Assembly: GCA_965217935.1 (NCBI GenBank)
Contig: OZ244581.1
Span: 682,001 to 746,000 of the forward strand
Source: JBBROS01 sp965217935
Lineage (GTDB): Bacteria; Pseudomonadota; Alphaproteobacteria; Acetobacterales; Acetobacteraceae
DNA length: 64,000 nucleotides
Reading direction: 5' to 3'
In this document: positions 1 to 9,057 of the stretch, piece after piece
Layout of the letters: every line of letters starts with the position of its first letter
Numbering within the stretch: the first letter of the stretch is position 1
Notes under the pieces: model-generated
What the model was told of the DNA's origin: nothing
What the model saw: only the letters and a program-made list of their open reading frames with translations
The model's database searches: none
Position numbers and translations under genes: made by a program

Positions 1-875
1 GCAAGCCACCCGGATTGGCGCAAGAACCCCGCCAGGCCGCCGAACGTGGCCGGATCGGTGATCTGCAGGTAAACGGTCGCGCCCCAGCCCTCGCCAGGAT
101 CGGCACGGCCGAAGCCGCCGAGGCCCGCGGTCAGCATCTCCACCAGCAGTCCGAGCGCGAACCCTTTGTGCCCGCTTTCCTTGCCGCCGAGCGGGAGGAT
201 GGCGCCGGGCGGGTCGTCGAACAGCACCGACGGGTCGTCCGTCAGCGCTCCTGCGGCGTCGAGCAGCCACGGCGCCGGCATCAGCCGCTTCTCGGCATGG
301 GAGCGCGCGGTCAAGCCGTTGGTGGTGGTCGACGTGCTGATATCCATCAGGATCGGCTGGCCCGGCGTCGGAATGCCGGCCGCGATCGGGTTCGGCGTCA
401 GCAACGGCCGGGTCCCGCCATGAGGCGCGACGCTGGCGACGTTCGGGTCCGAGCATGCCAGTACGATCAGCTGGCCTTCCCGCGTCACACGCTCGAGATA
501 GGCGGCGAGGCAAGCGATGTGATGGCTGCGGCGGATCACGACCGTGCAGGTCCCGTGTTCCGCCGCCCGCGTCATGGCCTCGCTGATCGCCTGGTGAACG
601 AGCCAAGGCCCCGGCAGCCGCCCCCCGTCCAGCAACAGAGTTGCGCCACGGTCGGCAACGACCTCCGGCTCGCCCTCCGTCCGCATCCGCCCCGCAGCGA
701 TCTCCGCAAGATAGCCGGGCAGCAGCGCCAGCCCATGCGTCGTGTGGCCGAGCAGGTCGCCCTCCAGCAAGCTCGCGGCAACCACGTCAGCCCGGTCCCT
801 CGCCAGGCCGGCGCCCCGCAGAAGATCGCCCGCGAAAGCCAGGAGTCGGCCAGCCTCGTATGCGGGCTCTGCCAT
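1..875 (-). CDS. Ldh family (malate/L-lactate/ureidoglycolate) NAD(P)-dependent dehydrogenase, partial
   Basis: The gene runs off the left edge, so its C-terminus is missing; about 291 codons are visible from an ATG at 873-875. The family oxidises 2-hydroxy acids with NAD(P) and has a fold of its own, unlike classical malate dehydrogenases. Seen: GHTTHGL at residues 43-49, an SHH motif near residue 117, SDPNVASVAPHGG, then TPNPIAAGIPT and GHKGFALGLLVEML further on, all characteristic of the family. The start lies 4 nt after the stop of the upstream SDR, so the two are probably co-transcribed. The exact substrate (malate, lactate, ureidoglycolate, 2,3-diketogulonate) cannot be decided from the sequence. 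Confidence 0.88.
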   Translation of the reverse strand, partial: MAEPAYEAGRLLAFAGDLLRGAGLARDRADVVAASLLEGDLLGHTTHGLALLPGYLAEIAAGRMRTEGEPEVVADRGATLLLDGGRLPGPWLVHQAISEAMTRAAEHGTCTVVIRRSHHIACLAAYLERVTREGQLIVLACSDPNVASVAPHGGTRPLLTPNPIAAGIPTPGQPILMDISTSTTTNGLTARSHAEKRLMPAPWLLDAAGALTDDPSVLFDDPPGAILPLGGKESGHKGFALGLLVEMLTAGLGGFGRADPGEGWGATVYLQITDPATFGGLAGFLRQSGWL

Positions 876-879
876 GACG

Positions 880-1635
880 CTACTTCGGCGCCATCCTCAA
901 TGCGCCGTCAAGCCGGATGACCTCCCCATTCAGCATGACGTTCTCGATGACGTGCCCCACCAGGGCCGCGAATTCATCGGCACGGCCGAGCCTTGACGGA
1001 AACGGCGCCGACGCGCCGAGCGACGCCCGCACCTCCTCGGACATGCCGGCCATCATCGGCGTCTCGAAGATGCCGGGCGCGATCGTAACCACGCGGATGC
1101 CGTCGCGGGCCAGCTCGCGGGCAATCGGCAACGTCATACTGACCACGCCGCCTTTGCTCGCCGCGTAGGCCGCTTGGCCGACCTGCCCGTCGAAGGCGGC
1201 GACGGACGCGGTATTGACGATTACGCCGCGCTCATTGTCCGCCCCCGGCTCAACCCTCGCGATCGCGGACGCAGCGAGCCGGATCATATTGAATGTGCCA
1301 ACCAGGTTCGTCGTCACCACGCGGGCGAAGCTATCGAGCTGATGCGCACCAGTCCGCCCGACAACCCGCTCGCCGAGAACGATCCCGGCGCAATTGATCA
1401 GCCCGTGCAGCGCGCCAAATCGTTCCGTTGCCGCGGAGACGGCCGCTTTGCCGTCCGCTTCTCTGGTGACATCGGTTTGGACGAATATCCCGCCCGCTTG
1501 CGCTGCTATGGACGAGGCATCCGTGACGTCGGCAAATACGACGTTCGCGCCTGCCCCTGCGAGCCGTTGCGCCGTTGCAGCGCCGAGGCCGCTTCCAGCG
1601 CCGGTGACGAGGTAAGTCTTACCGGCGATCTGCAT
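880..1635 (-). CDS. SDR family oxidoreductase, type II 3-hydroxyacyl-CoA dehydrogenase-like
   Basis: 251-aa classical short-chain dehydrogenase, a typical length. The Rossmann motif TGAGSGLG is at residues 11-18, followed by an acidic FADV segment that favours NAD(H). NCAG lies mid-protein, and the catalytic Ser and YAASK (Tyr-x-x-x-Lys) are intact. The stretch PFPSRLGRADEFAALV and the overall layout resemble HSD10/type II 3-hydroxyacyl-CoA dehydrogenases. It follows infC by 18 nt and precedes the Ldh-family gene by 4 nt, so it may be read from the thrS-infC transcript. Function in beta-oxidation or branched-chain catabolism is inferred from family resemblance only. Confidence 0.88.
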   Translation of the reverse strand: MQIAGKTYLVTGAGSGLGAATAQRLAGAGANVVFADVTDASSIAAQAGGIFVQTDVTREADGKAAVSAATERFGALHGLINCAGIVLGERVVGRTGAHQLDSFARVVTTNLVGTFNMIRLAASAIARVEPGADNERGVIVNTASVAAFDGQVGQAAYAASKGGVVSMTLPIARELARDGIRVVTIAPGIFETPMMAGMSEEVRASLGASAPFPSRLGRADEFAALVGHVIENVMLNGEVIRLDGALRMAPK

Positions 1636-1653
1636 AGGACACGACCTTACCTA

Positions 1654-2178
1654 TCAACGCGGGGAAAGCACCATGATCATCTGCCGGTTTTCCATCCGCG
1701 GCATCTGCTCAACCTTCGTGGTCTGCTCCAGTTCCGCGCGAATCCGCTCCAGCACCTTAATGCCGATATCCTGGTGCGCCATCTCGCGCCCGCGGAACCG
1801 CAGCGTGACCTTCACCTTATCGCCGTCGTCAATGAAATCCTTCATCGCCCGCATCTTCACTTGATAGTCGTTCTCGTCGATGTTGGGCCGGACCTTGATC
1901 TCCTTGATCTCGATCACGCGCTGGCGCTTCTTGGCCTCGTTCTTCTTTTTTTGCTGCTCATACTTGAACTTGCCGTAGTCAAGGATCTTGCAGACCGGCG
2001 GATCGGCGTTGGGGCTGATCTCCAGCATGTCCATGCCGACGGCGTAGGCGCGCTGCAGCGCGTCTCGGGCGGACATCACCCCCTGCATCTCGCCGTCCTG
2101 GTCGATCAGGCGGACCTGCGGTACGCGAATGTCCTCGTTCACGCGCGGCCCATCGCGGGATGGCGTGGAATTGGGCAT
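1654..2178 (-). CDS. infC: Translation initiation factor IF-3
   Basis: 174-aa IF-3, full length. It binds the 30S subunit, prevents premature 50S joining and proofreads the start codon. The N-terminal domain has VRLIDQDGEMQGVM; the lysine-rich linker KYEQQKKKNEAKKR is at about residues 93-106; the C-terminal domain has EIKVRPNIDENDYQVK and VTLRFRGREMAHQDIG. The start is ATG with a GAGG Shine-Dalgarno, not the rare AUU of enterobacterial infC, so the classical AUU autoregulation is not evident here. It lies 44 nt after thrS, the usual order, but rpmI and rplT do not follow. Confidence 0.97.
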   Translation of the reverse strand: MPNSTPSRDGPRVNEDIRVPQVRLIDQDGEMQGVMSARDALQRAYAVGMDMLEISPNADPPVCKILDYGKFKYEQQKKKNEAKKRQRVIEIKEIKVRPNIDENDYQVKMRAMKDFIDDGDKVKVTLRFRGREMAHQDIGIKVLERIRAELEQTTKVEQMPRMENRQMIMVLSPR

Positions 2179-2222
2179 AGGACCTCGGGCTATCGGACTC
2201 TCCTGTCGATGATCTTACGACG

Positions 2223-4178
2223 TTAGACTTGCTCCGGCGCGGCCGCCGTTTCAAGTCGTTTTAAGTCGGGTGGCAAGGCTTCGTGTGCAAGACGCGACAC
2301 CGCCGTATCCAGCGGCAGGACCTCCTGCGCGTCGCTGCCGAGCCTGCGCACCGCCACCGTGCGCTGCCCGGCCTCGCGGCGTCCGACCACCAGCAAGGCC
2401 GGCACGTGCGCGAGGCTGTGCTCGCGCACCTTGGCGTTGATCTTCTCGTTCCTGGTGTCCGCCCTCGCGTTCACGCCACGAGCGCGGAGCAGGCCGGCCA
2501 CCTCCTCGGCATAGGGCGCCGCGTCACTGACGATGCTGGCAACCACCGCCTGCTGCGGCGCGAGCCAGAGCGGGAAGCGCCCGGCATACTGCTCGATCAG
2601 GATGCCGAGGAACCGCTCGAAGCTGCCCAGGATGGCGCGGTGCAGCATCACCGGGCTCTGCCGGCTGCTGTCCTCGGACACGTAGCTGGCGTCCAGCCGC
2701 TCGGGCATCACGAAATCGACCTGCAGCGTGCCGCACTGCCAGTCGCGCCCGATCGCATCGCGCAGCACGAATTCGAGCTTGGGGCCGTAGAACGCGCCCT
2801 CCCCCGGGTTCAGCTCGTAATCGACCCCGGCCGTCGCGCACGCCTCTTTCAGCGCGCCCTCCGCCCGGTCCCATATTTCGTCCGACCCGGCACGAGGCGT
2901 CGGCCGGTCGCTGAACTTCACCCGGAAGCTGTCGAAGCCGAAATCCCGGTAGATGCTGGACAGCAACTCGACGAAGCGCACCGTCTCATCGGCGATCTGC
3001 GCCTCGGTGCAGAAAATGTGCGCGTCGTCCTGGGTGAAGGCGCGGACCCGCATGATGCCGTGCAGCGCCCCGCTCGGCTCGTAGCGGTGGCACGAGCCGA
3101 ACTCCGCCATCCGCAACGGCAATTCGCGATAGCTGCGCAGCCGGTCGCGGAAGATCAGCACGTGGCAGGGGCAGTTCATCGGCTTCAGCGCGAGGGTGGT
3201 CTTCTCGTCCTCGACCTGGGCGATGAACATATGCTGCTTGTAGTTGTCCCAATGCCCGCTCGCCTCCCAAAGCCGGCGGTCGACCAGTTGCGGCGTGCGG
3301 ACCTCCTGGTAGCTCGCCCCTTCCAGCCGCCGCCGCATGTAGGACTCGGCGGCACGATAGAGCGTCCAGCCCTTCGGATGCCAGAAGATGCTCCCCGTCG
3401 CCTCCTCCTGCATGTGGAACAGGTCCATCTCGCGGCCGATGCGGCGATGGTCCCGCCGCTCCGCCTCCTCCAGTTGGTGCAGGTGGGCGTCGAGCTCCTT
3501 CCGGTCGCGCCACGCCGTCGCGTAGATGCGGCTCAGCATGGCATTGCGGTGGTCGCCGCGCCAGTAGGCGCCGGCCACCTTCATCAGCTTGAACGCCGGG
3601 CCCACGTCGCCGGTCGAGCGCATGTGCGGCCCGCGGCAGAGGTCGAGCCAGTCGCCTTGCTTGTAGAAGGTGATGGTCTCGGTGTCCGGCAGGTCGCGGA
3701 TCAGCTCCGCCTTGTAGCGCTCGCCGCGGGCCTCGAAAAAGCGGATCGCCTCGCCGCGGTCATGCGCCTCGCGCACGAACGGGGCATCGCGGGCGATAAT
3801 CTCCCGCATCTTGGCCTCGATGGCGGCGAAGTCGTCGGGCGTGAACGGCTCGTTGCGGGCGAAATCGTAATAGAACCCGTTCTCGATCACGGGGCCGATC
3901 GTGACCTGCGTGCCGGGGTACAGCGCCTGCACCGCCTCGGCCAGCACGTGCGCGGCGTCGTGGCGGATCAGGTCCAGCGCTTCCGGGTCGCGCCGGGTGA
4001 CGAAGCGGACGGTCGCATCCCGCCCGATCGTCTCCGCAAGGTCGGTCAGGCGTCCGTCCACCTGCATGGCGAGGGCCGCTTTCGCGAGGCCGGGGCCGAT
4101 CGCCGCCGCCACGTCCGTGCCGGTGACCGGCGCATCGAAGCGCTTGGTCGAGCCGTCTGGTAGGGTGATGGCGGGCAT
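2223..4178 (-). CDS. thrS: Threonyl-tRNA synthetase
   Basis: 651 aa, full-length class II synthetase that charges tRNA-Thr. The N-terminal TGS domain covers about residues 1-60. The editing domain has the HDAAH zinc-type motif near residue 73. In the catalytic core MNCPCHVLIF, QDDAHIF and VMLHRAILGS carry the three zinc ligands (Cys, His, His). The C-terminal anticodon-binding domain starts near residue 545. It is first in the thrS-infC pair on the minus strand. The 84 nt between it and the next upstream gene leave room for a promoter, but no clear hexamers or leader RNA were recognised. Confidence 0.98.
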   Translation of the reverse strand: MPAITLPDGSTKRFDAPVTGTDVAAAIGPGLAKAALAMQVDGRLTDLAETIGRDATVRFVTRRDPEALDLIRHDAAHVLAEAVQALYPGTQVTIGPVIENGFYYDFARNEPFTPDDFAAIEAKMREIIARDAPFVREAHDRGEAIRFFEARGERYKAELIRDLPDTETITFYKQGDWLDLCRGPHMRSTGDVGPAFKLMKVAGAYWRGDHRNAMLSRIYATAWRDRKELDAHLHQLEEAERRDHRRIGREMDLFHMQEEATGSIFWHPKGWTLYRAAESYMRRRLEGASYQEVRTPQLVDRRLWEASGHWDNYKQHMFIAQVEDEKTTLALKPMNCPCHVLIFRDRLRSYRELPLRMAEFGSCHRYEPSGALHGIMRVRAFTQDDAHIFCTEAQIADETVRFVELLSSIYRDFGFDSFRVKFSDRPTPRAGSDEIWDRAEGALKEACATAGVDYELNPGEGAFYGPKLEFVLRDAIGRDWQCGTLQVDFVMPERLDASYVSEDSSRQSPVMLHRAILGSFERFLGILIEQYAGRFPLWLAPQQAVVASIVSDAAPYAEEVAGLLRARGVNARADTRNEKINAKVREHSLAHVPALLVVGRREAGQRTVAVRRLGSDAQEVLPLDTAVSRLAHEALPPDLKRLETAAAPEQV

Positions 4179-4262
4179 GGCTTATCCTACGTGTCGAGCG
4201 TGCTCCTAGAACCCAGGGATCTAGGCTAATCTGGACTGGCAATTTACGCCCTGGCTTCCCAG

Positions 4263-5174
4263 TCAAGACGATTGCAGTCTATGGCGCGCGGGAAGGGCGG
4301 CTGCAACCCTCTCTACGGCCAAGTCGGCCAGGTCGGGGACGCGCAGCACGGTGACGTGTCCGCGCGGGGCGGTCAGCGCCGGGTCGCTTTCGGCGGAGAA
4401 CAGCACGACGCAAGGGCAGCCGACGGCCGCGGCGAGGTGCATCGGGCCGGTGTCGTTGCCGACCGCGAGCGCCGCGTGGCCAGCGAGGGCGCCGAGGTCC
4501 ATCAGGCTGGTTTGCCCGGTCAGGTCTTGGGCCGAAGGGCACGCCCGCTTGATCGCCGTTGCAAGCTGGGCGTCGGCGGCGGCGCCGATGATGACCGGGC
4601 GCAATCCGCGGGCCGCGAGTTCTTGCGCCAGGCCGGCGAAGCGGCAAGCCGGCCAGCGCTTGCCGGGCCGGTGCGGGGCCGCGCCAGGAACGATCAGCGC
4701 GTATGGGCCGGGAATGGACGCCGCCGTCCCCCTCAGCCATCCAAGCCCGGCGGCAGGGCTTCCGGGGATGCCGGCCATCGCGAGCTGATCCCGCTGACGC
4801 TCGACGGTGTGCATCGCGTTCCGCCCAGGGTTGGCATGAGGCAGGCTGGCGCCCCGGGCGATCCCGGACCAGGCCGGACGCCCGGCCAGGCGGAAGTAGC
4901 GCGACGACCGCGCGCTGGTTTGCAAGTCGACCACCAGGTCGAAGCCTTGCAACGCGCGCCGCAGCCGGCGCAGGCCCGGCATGTTCCACCACGCGGGCCG
5001 GCTGTCGATGATGACGCGGTTGAACCAAGGGCTCGCTGAAAGCAGCGGCGCGAACGGGGTCGTGGTCAGCAGCGTGATCTCGGCGTCGGGGAAGTGCCCG
5101 CGGATATCGGCGAACGGCTGGAACGCCAGCACGACATCGCCCAGCGCGCCTAGCTTGATGACCAGTATCCTCAA
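4263..5174 (-). CDS. Glycosyltransferase family 9 (heptosyltransferase-like)
   Basis: 303 aa from a TTG start whose last two bases plus the next A form the TGA stop of the preceding glycosyltransferase (TTGA overlap). The N-terminus RILVIKLGALGDVVLAFQPF is the typical GT9 beginning, which fixes this start against longer readings. Near the C-terminus NDTGPMHLAAA is the GT9 nucleotide-sugar signature. GT9 enzymes transfer heptose, or related sugars, from ADP-heptose to the LPS inner core at the inner membrane. Its pairing with a GT4 enzyme supports a role in LPS core or other surface glycan assembly. The acceptor is unknown. Confidence 0.9.
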   Translation of the reverse strand: MRILVIKLGALGDVVLAFQPFADIRGHFPDAEITLLTTTPFAPLLSASPWFNRVIIDSRPAWWNMPGLRRLRRALQGFDLVVDLQTSARSSRYFRLAGRPAWSGIARGASLPHANPGRNAMHTVERQRDQLAMAGIPGSPAAGLGWLRGTAASIPGPYALIVPGAAPHRPGKRWPACRFAGLAQELAARGLRPVIIGAAADAQLATAIKRACPSAQDLTGQTSLMDLGALAGHAALAVGNDTGPMHLAAAVGCPCVVLFSAESDPALTAPRGHVTVLRVPDLADLAVERVAAALPARHRLQSS

Positions 5175-6304
5175 AGCAGCTCGCGGTAGACGTCGAGCGT
5201 GGCTGCCTGCATCGCCGCGGTCGTGTAGTTCTGCAGCACGCTGGCCCGCGCCCGCTCGCCCAAGGCGGCCCGGTGCCCGGGGGCCATCGCCAGCGCCCGG
5301 TCGATGAGGACGGACAGCGCCTCCGGATCGCCGGGCGGCACGTGCCAGCCGGTCACGAGGTCGAGCACCGTCTCGGCCGCGCCGCCGTGGTTGGCGGCGA
5401 TCACCGGGCGGCGCATCGCCTGCGCCTCGATCACGGCCCGGCCGAACCCTTCCGGCTCGGTCGAGGCGCTCACGGCGACGGTGGCCAGGCTCAGGGCCGC
5501 GGGCATGTCCTCGCAGTGCCCGGCCAGGCGGACCCGGTGGGCGATGCCCAGCCTGCGCGCCTCCGCCTCCAGCTCGCGCGCGTAGCCGGGCCGGCCTTCG
5601 CCCAGCAGGACACAGACGGCCTCCTGGTTCCGCACCCGCGCCATCGCGGCGAGCAGCGTCATCTGCCCTTTCCACCGCGCGAGCCGCCCGGGAAGCATGA
5701 CGACCGGCGCGTCGTCCGGCAGCCGCCATGCTTCGGCCAGGCGGGCGATGCGCGGGCCTTGCACCCGCGCCGGGTCGAACACCGCCGGGTCGACGCCGCG
5801 CGGGATGATGCGCACGCGGGCCGGATCGGCGCCGTGGCGTTCGACCAGCAGGTGCGCGACGTAGTGGCTGATCGCGATCACCCGGTCGCCCGACGCCATG
5901 ACGGCGTTGTAGCGGCGCTTGCCGGGCAGGTTTTCGTTGTAAACGCCGTGATAGGTGGTCACGAACGCGACCCCGGCGCGGCGGGCGGCCATGCGGGCGG
6001 ACCAGGCCGGCGCGCGCGACCGGGCATGGACGATCTGCGCCTGCTTGGCCCGTATCAGCAGCGTCAGCCGCGCCGCATTGCGCCAGATTGAGAACGGGCT
6101 TTTGCTGGCGAGCGGCAGATCGAAGTGCTGGCCTCCTGCACTCTCGACCGCGGGCACCAAGCGTCCGCCGGCGCTCGCCGTCAGGGCCACCCCATCGGCG
6201 CGCGCGATCGCCTCCGTGATCTCGACCGTGCCGCGCTCGACGCCGCCGGATTCCAAGCGCGGCAGCACCTGAAGGATGGTTGTGCCAGGTGGGAGGAGGT
6301 CCAT
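5171..6304 (-). CDS. Glycosyltransferase family 4
   Basis: 377 aa from the ATG at 6302-6304; the reading frame extends upstream but MDLLPPGTTILQVLPRLESG is the natural GT4 N-terminus. Seen: SGGVERGTVEI near the start, IIPRGVDPAVFDP mid-protein, the nucleotide-binding GRLARWKGQ, and the retaining GT4 E-x7-E motif in EPEGFGRAVIEAQ. It is coupled to the GT9 gene by a 4-nt overlap, so both probably act in the same LPS or exopolysaccharide pathway. It is divergent from the hydrolase gene with only 37 nt between starts. Donor and acceptor cannot be told from the sequence. Confidence 0.9.
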   Translation of the reverse strand: MDLLPPGTTILQVLPRLESGGVERGTVEITEAIARADGVALTASAGGRLVPAVESAGGQHFDLPLASKSPFSIWRNAARLTLLIRAKQAQIVHARSRAPAWSARMAARRAGVAFVTTYHGVYNENLPGKRRYNAVMASGDRVIAISHYVAHLLVERHGADPARVRIIPRGVDPAVFDPARVQGPRIARLAEAWRLPDDAPVVMLPGRLARWKGQMTLLAAMARVRNQEAVCVLLGEGRPGYARELEAEARRLGIAHRVRLAGHCEDMPAALSLATVAVSASTEPEGFGRAVIEAQAMRRPVIAANHGGAAETVLDLVTGWHVPPGDPEALSVLIDRALAMAPGHRAALGERARASVLQNYTTAAMQAATLDVYRELL

Positions 6305-6341
6305 GGACGCGCTATAGCACCTGCGGCAAGGGAGAGAGCGC

Positions 6342-7094
6342 ATGGAACAAGGGCGGTTGGACCGGGGCGACGGCATCCGCCTGGCCTGGGCGCGAACGCC
6401 GGGCAGAGACCCGACGACGGTGTTCCTGCCGGGCTTCCGCAGCGACATGACCGGCTCGAAAGCGATGGCGGTCGAGGCATGGTGCCGGGCCGCGGGGACC
6501 GGCTGCCTGCGCCTGGACTACAGCGGCCACGGCGCGAGCGATGGAGACTTCACCGACGGCACGATCGGGGAATGGACCCGCGACGCCCTGGTCCTGATCG
6601 ACCGCCTGACCGACGGCCCGGTGCTCCTCGTCGGCTCAAGCATGGGCGGCTGGATCGCCCTGCTCGCGGCGCTGACACGCCCTGGCCGCGTCATGGGCCT
6701 CATCGGCATCGCCGCCGCCCCGGACTTCACCGAGTCGCTGATGTGGGAGGCCATGATGCCGCCCGAGCGCGAGCGGCTGCAACGGGACGGCGTGCTGCTG
6801 GTCCCGAGCCAATACGGCGAGCCGACGCCGGTCACGCTGAGGCTGATCGAGGAGGGCCGGCGCCACCTGCTGCTGCGCCAACCGATCCCGCTGCGCTGCC
6901 CGGTGCGCCTGCTTCAGGGCCAGCGCGATCCGGACGTCCCTTGGGAGACCGCGCTGCGGCTGGCGGAGCGGCTGGAAAGCCAGGACGTGCAGGTCACGCT
7001 GGTCAAGGACGGGGACCACCGGTTGTCGCGGGAGCAGGACCTGCTGCTCCTACGCCGGCTTCATCAGGGGCTCGTCGGCGAGGATGGCGGCTAG
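6342..7094 (+). CDS. Alpha/beta hydrolase (ABHD10/acyl-thioesterase-like)
   Basis: 250-aa single-domain alpha/beta hydrolase. The nucleophile elbow GSSMGG is near residue 102, the acid is likely the Asp in QRDPDVPW near residue 197, and the catalytic His is in DGDHRLS near residue 227, so the triad is complete. LDYSGHGASDGDF matches the group that includes ABHD10-type acyl thioesterases and glucuronide esterases. The start follows a GGGAGAG Shine-Dalgarno. The last 45 nt overlap the 3' end of the convergent epimerase gene. Substrate unknown. Confidence 0.87.
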   Translation: MEQGRLDRGDGIRLAWARTPGRDPTTVFLPGFRSDMTGSKAMAVEAWCRAAGTGCLRLDYSGHGASDGDFTDGTIGEWTRDALVLIDRLTDGPVLLVGSSMGGWIALLAALTRPGRVMGLIGIAAAPDFTESLMWEAMMPPERERLQRDGVLLVPSQYGEPTPVTLRLIEEGRRHLLLRQPIPLRCPVRLLQGQRDPDVPWETALRLAERLESQDVQVTLVKDGDHRLSREQDLLLLRRLHQGLVGEDGG

Positions 7095-7913
7095 CCCCTC
7101 GCGATAGGTCGGATAGCGCCAGGCGATCCCAAGCCGCTCCTGCGTCTTGCGCCCGGACACCTTGCGGTTCTCCGCCCAGAAGCTCCGCCCCATCGCGCTC
7201 ATCTCCGCCATCGCCTCGTCGTAGGGGACCAGCGGCGGCATCGGCGCCCCGAGCAACCTGGCGGCCTCCGCGTTCACGTCCGCGTTGGCGGCCGGCTCGT
7301 CGTCGTTGAGGTTGAGCGCCTGCGGGCCGGGCGCGCGGTCCTGCCGCATGGCCGCGACCACCGCCGCGGCGATGTCGGCCAGGTGGATGCGCCCGAACTG
7401 GTGGTCCGGTGCGTCGATCCGCCGGGCCGTCCCCGCGCGCACGTCGTCCAGCGCCGAGCGGCCCGGCCCGTAGATGCCGGCCAGCCGGAACAGGTCGACG
7501 CGGGCATGGGGGTAGGCCGTGGCCCAGGCCTGCTCGGCCTCGACCCGCCGCTTGCCTCGCGGGCCGGTCGGCGCGGGCGGCGTGTCCTCGTCGACCCAGC
7601 AGCCGCCGCGGTCGCCGTAGACGCCGGTGGTGGACAGGTAGCCCACCCATTTCGGAGCGCCCGGGTTCGCGCCGAACCGTCGCAGCGCCGGGTCGCCGTC
7701 CTCGCCCGGAGGCGCCGTCTGCAGCACGTGGGTGGCGGCCTGCAAGGCGGGTCCGGCGGCATCGAACGGAACGAGGTACACGCCCTTGGGCGGTTTCAGC
7801 TCGCCCGGCGTGCGGCTGGTCGCGATCACGTTGGCGCCGAGCGATGCCGCCTGGCGCGCGATCTCGGTCCCGGTATAGCCAAGGCCGAAGATGAGGAGGT
7901 GCATGGTAGGCAT
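7050..7913 (-). CDS. NAD(P)-dependent epimerase/dehydratase-like, YeeZ type SDR
   Basis: 287 aa (284 if it starts at the ATG at 7902-7904). MHLLIFGLGYTGTEIARQA gives the Rossmann motif at the very N-terminus; the short extended-SDR pattern continues with YLSTTGVYGDRGG and RLAGIYGPGRSALDDV, as in YeeZ-like proteins. Its two candidate start codons sit on CATG palindromes at 7911-7914 and 7902-7905, which also give the start codons of the divergent TPR gene, so its promoter must lie inside that gene. The 3' end overlaps the convergent hydrolase by 45 nt. Physiological substrate unknown. Confidence 0.85.
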   Translation of the reverse strand: MPTMHLLIFGLGYTGTEIARQAASLGANVIATSRTPGELKPPKGVYLVPFDAAGPALQAATHVLQTAPPGEDGDPALRRFGANPGAPKWVGYLSTTGVYGDRGGCWVDEDTPPAPTGPRGKRRVEAEQAWATAYPHARVDLFRLAGIYGPGRSALDDVRAGTARRIDAPDHQFGRIHLADIAAAVVAAMRQDRAPGPQALNLNDDEPAANADVNAEAARLLGAPMPPLVPYDEAMAEMSAMGRSFWAENRKVSGRKTQERLGIAWRYPTYREGLAAILADEPLMKPA

Positions 7914-8946
7914 GACAAATCTTAACGCGTTTGCCGCAGAATGGGACGGGGGATCGGCACGAACCCGCAAGTCACGCTGGAAATCGTCGCTGGCGGGCCT
8001 GCTCGCCCTCTCGCTCGTGGCGTCCGGCGCCGCCGATTGGCCGGCCCAAGCGGCGGCGAAGGAGGCCGGCCAGGCCAAGCCCGCCAAAAGCGCCAAGGCG
8101 AAGAAGACCGTGAAGAAGATCAAGCGCCGGAAAGCCCCGGCCCCGGCCCCGGCCGCCCCGGCCCCGGCTGCTACGGCCCTGCGCGATCCGCCGGAAACGG
8201 CCCGGGCCGACGAAGGGACGCGAGCGGAACCGATCCCCACCCCGCCCGTGCCGCCGCGGATCGCCCAGGGCAAGGACTACGAGGCGTGCCTCGCCATGAT
8301 CGGGACCGACCCGGTCGGCGCGCAGCGCTTGGCGGACGCCTGGATGGCGACCGGCGGCGGCCCGGGCGCGGTGCATTGCCTGGCGCTCGCCACCGTGACG
8401 CTCGGCAACGCGGGGCAAGGGGCCGAACTGTTGGATCAGCTCGCCGGACGCAGCGAAGCGTCGGCGGCCGCACGGGCCTCGGTTTACGGGCAAGCCGGGC
8501 AAGCCTGGCTGATCGCCGGCGATCCGCAGCGGGCCTTGGGATCGACCACCCTGGCCCTCTCCTTGACGCCGGATGACCCGGACTTGCTGATCGACCGCTC
8601 CATCGCTGAAGGCACGCTCGGGCGCTACCAGGAGACCATCGAGGATCTCGACCAAGCCCTGAAGCTCGCCCCCGGCCGGGCCGATGCCCTCGTGTTCCGT
8701 GCCGCGGCCCACCGGCAGTTGCAGCAGCTCGATCCGGCGCAAGCGGACATTGGCCGGGCGCTGGCAATCAGCCCGGACAACCCGGATGCGTTGCTGGAAC
8801 GCGGCCTTTTGCGGCAGGAGCAAGGCAACCTGGACGGCGCGCGGGCAGATTGGCAGCGGGCGGCCGAGCTGGCGCCCGGCACGGCGGCGGCCGAGCTCGC
8901 GCAGAAGAACCTGGATCGGCTGAAAGCAGCCGCAGCGCCGGGGTGA
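7912..8946 (+). CDS. Secreted/membrane-anchored TPR-repeat protein
   Basis: 344 aa from the ATG at 7912; an in-frame ATG at 7903 would add three residues. A strong AGGAGG at 7894-7899 is 3 nt from the first and 12 nt from the second. After about 22 residues comes a hydrophobic stretch SLAGLLALSLVASGAA, a signal peptide or anchor. Then there is a Lys/Ala/Pro-rich low-complexity linker (about 45-105) and tetratricopeptide-type helices from about 115 to the end; the clearest repeats are ALSLTPDDPDLLIDR, ALKLAPGRADALVFR and ALAISPDNPDALLERG. TPR proteins mediate protein-protein contacts; the partner is unknown, probably periplasmic. Confidence 0.82.
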   Translation: MTNLNAFAAEWDGGSARTRKSRWKSSLAGLLALSLVASGAADWPAQAAAKEAGQAKPAKSAKAKKTVKKIKRRKAPAPAPAAPAPAATALRDPPETARADEGTRAEPIPTPPVPPRIAQGKDYEACLAMIGTDPVGAQRLADAWMATGGGPGAVHCLALATVTLGNAGQGAELLDQLAGRSEASAAARASVYGQAGQAWLIAGDPQRALGSTTLALSLTPDDPDLLIDRSIAEGTLGRYQETIEDLDQALKLAPGRADALVFRAAAHRQLQQLDPAQADIGRALAISPDNPDALLERGLLRQEQGNLDGARADWQRAAELAPGTAAAELAQKNLDRLKAAAAPG

Positions 8947-9057
8947 ACGCGCCCGCCGCTTGGCTGCGAGGCGGATCGGGCAGTTCAAATTCCGCCAGGA
9001 ATGGCATATCTTAGAAACGGGTTTGGTCTCAGCGATGAACGATGGAGCAATGAAGGC

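Noticed and set aside
15..920. Open frame of 301 codons on the plus strand
   Set aside because: It is the antisense of the Ldh-family gene; the minus-strand reading has clear family motifs and this one has none.
2283..4163. 626-codon plus-strand frame
   Set aside because: Antisense of thrS; long antisense frames are expected at this GC content.
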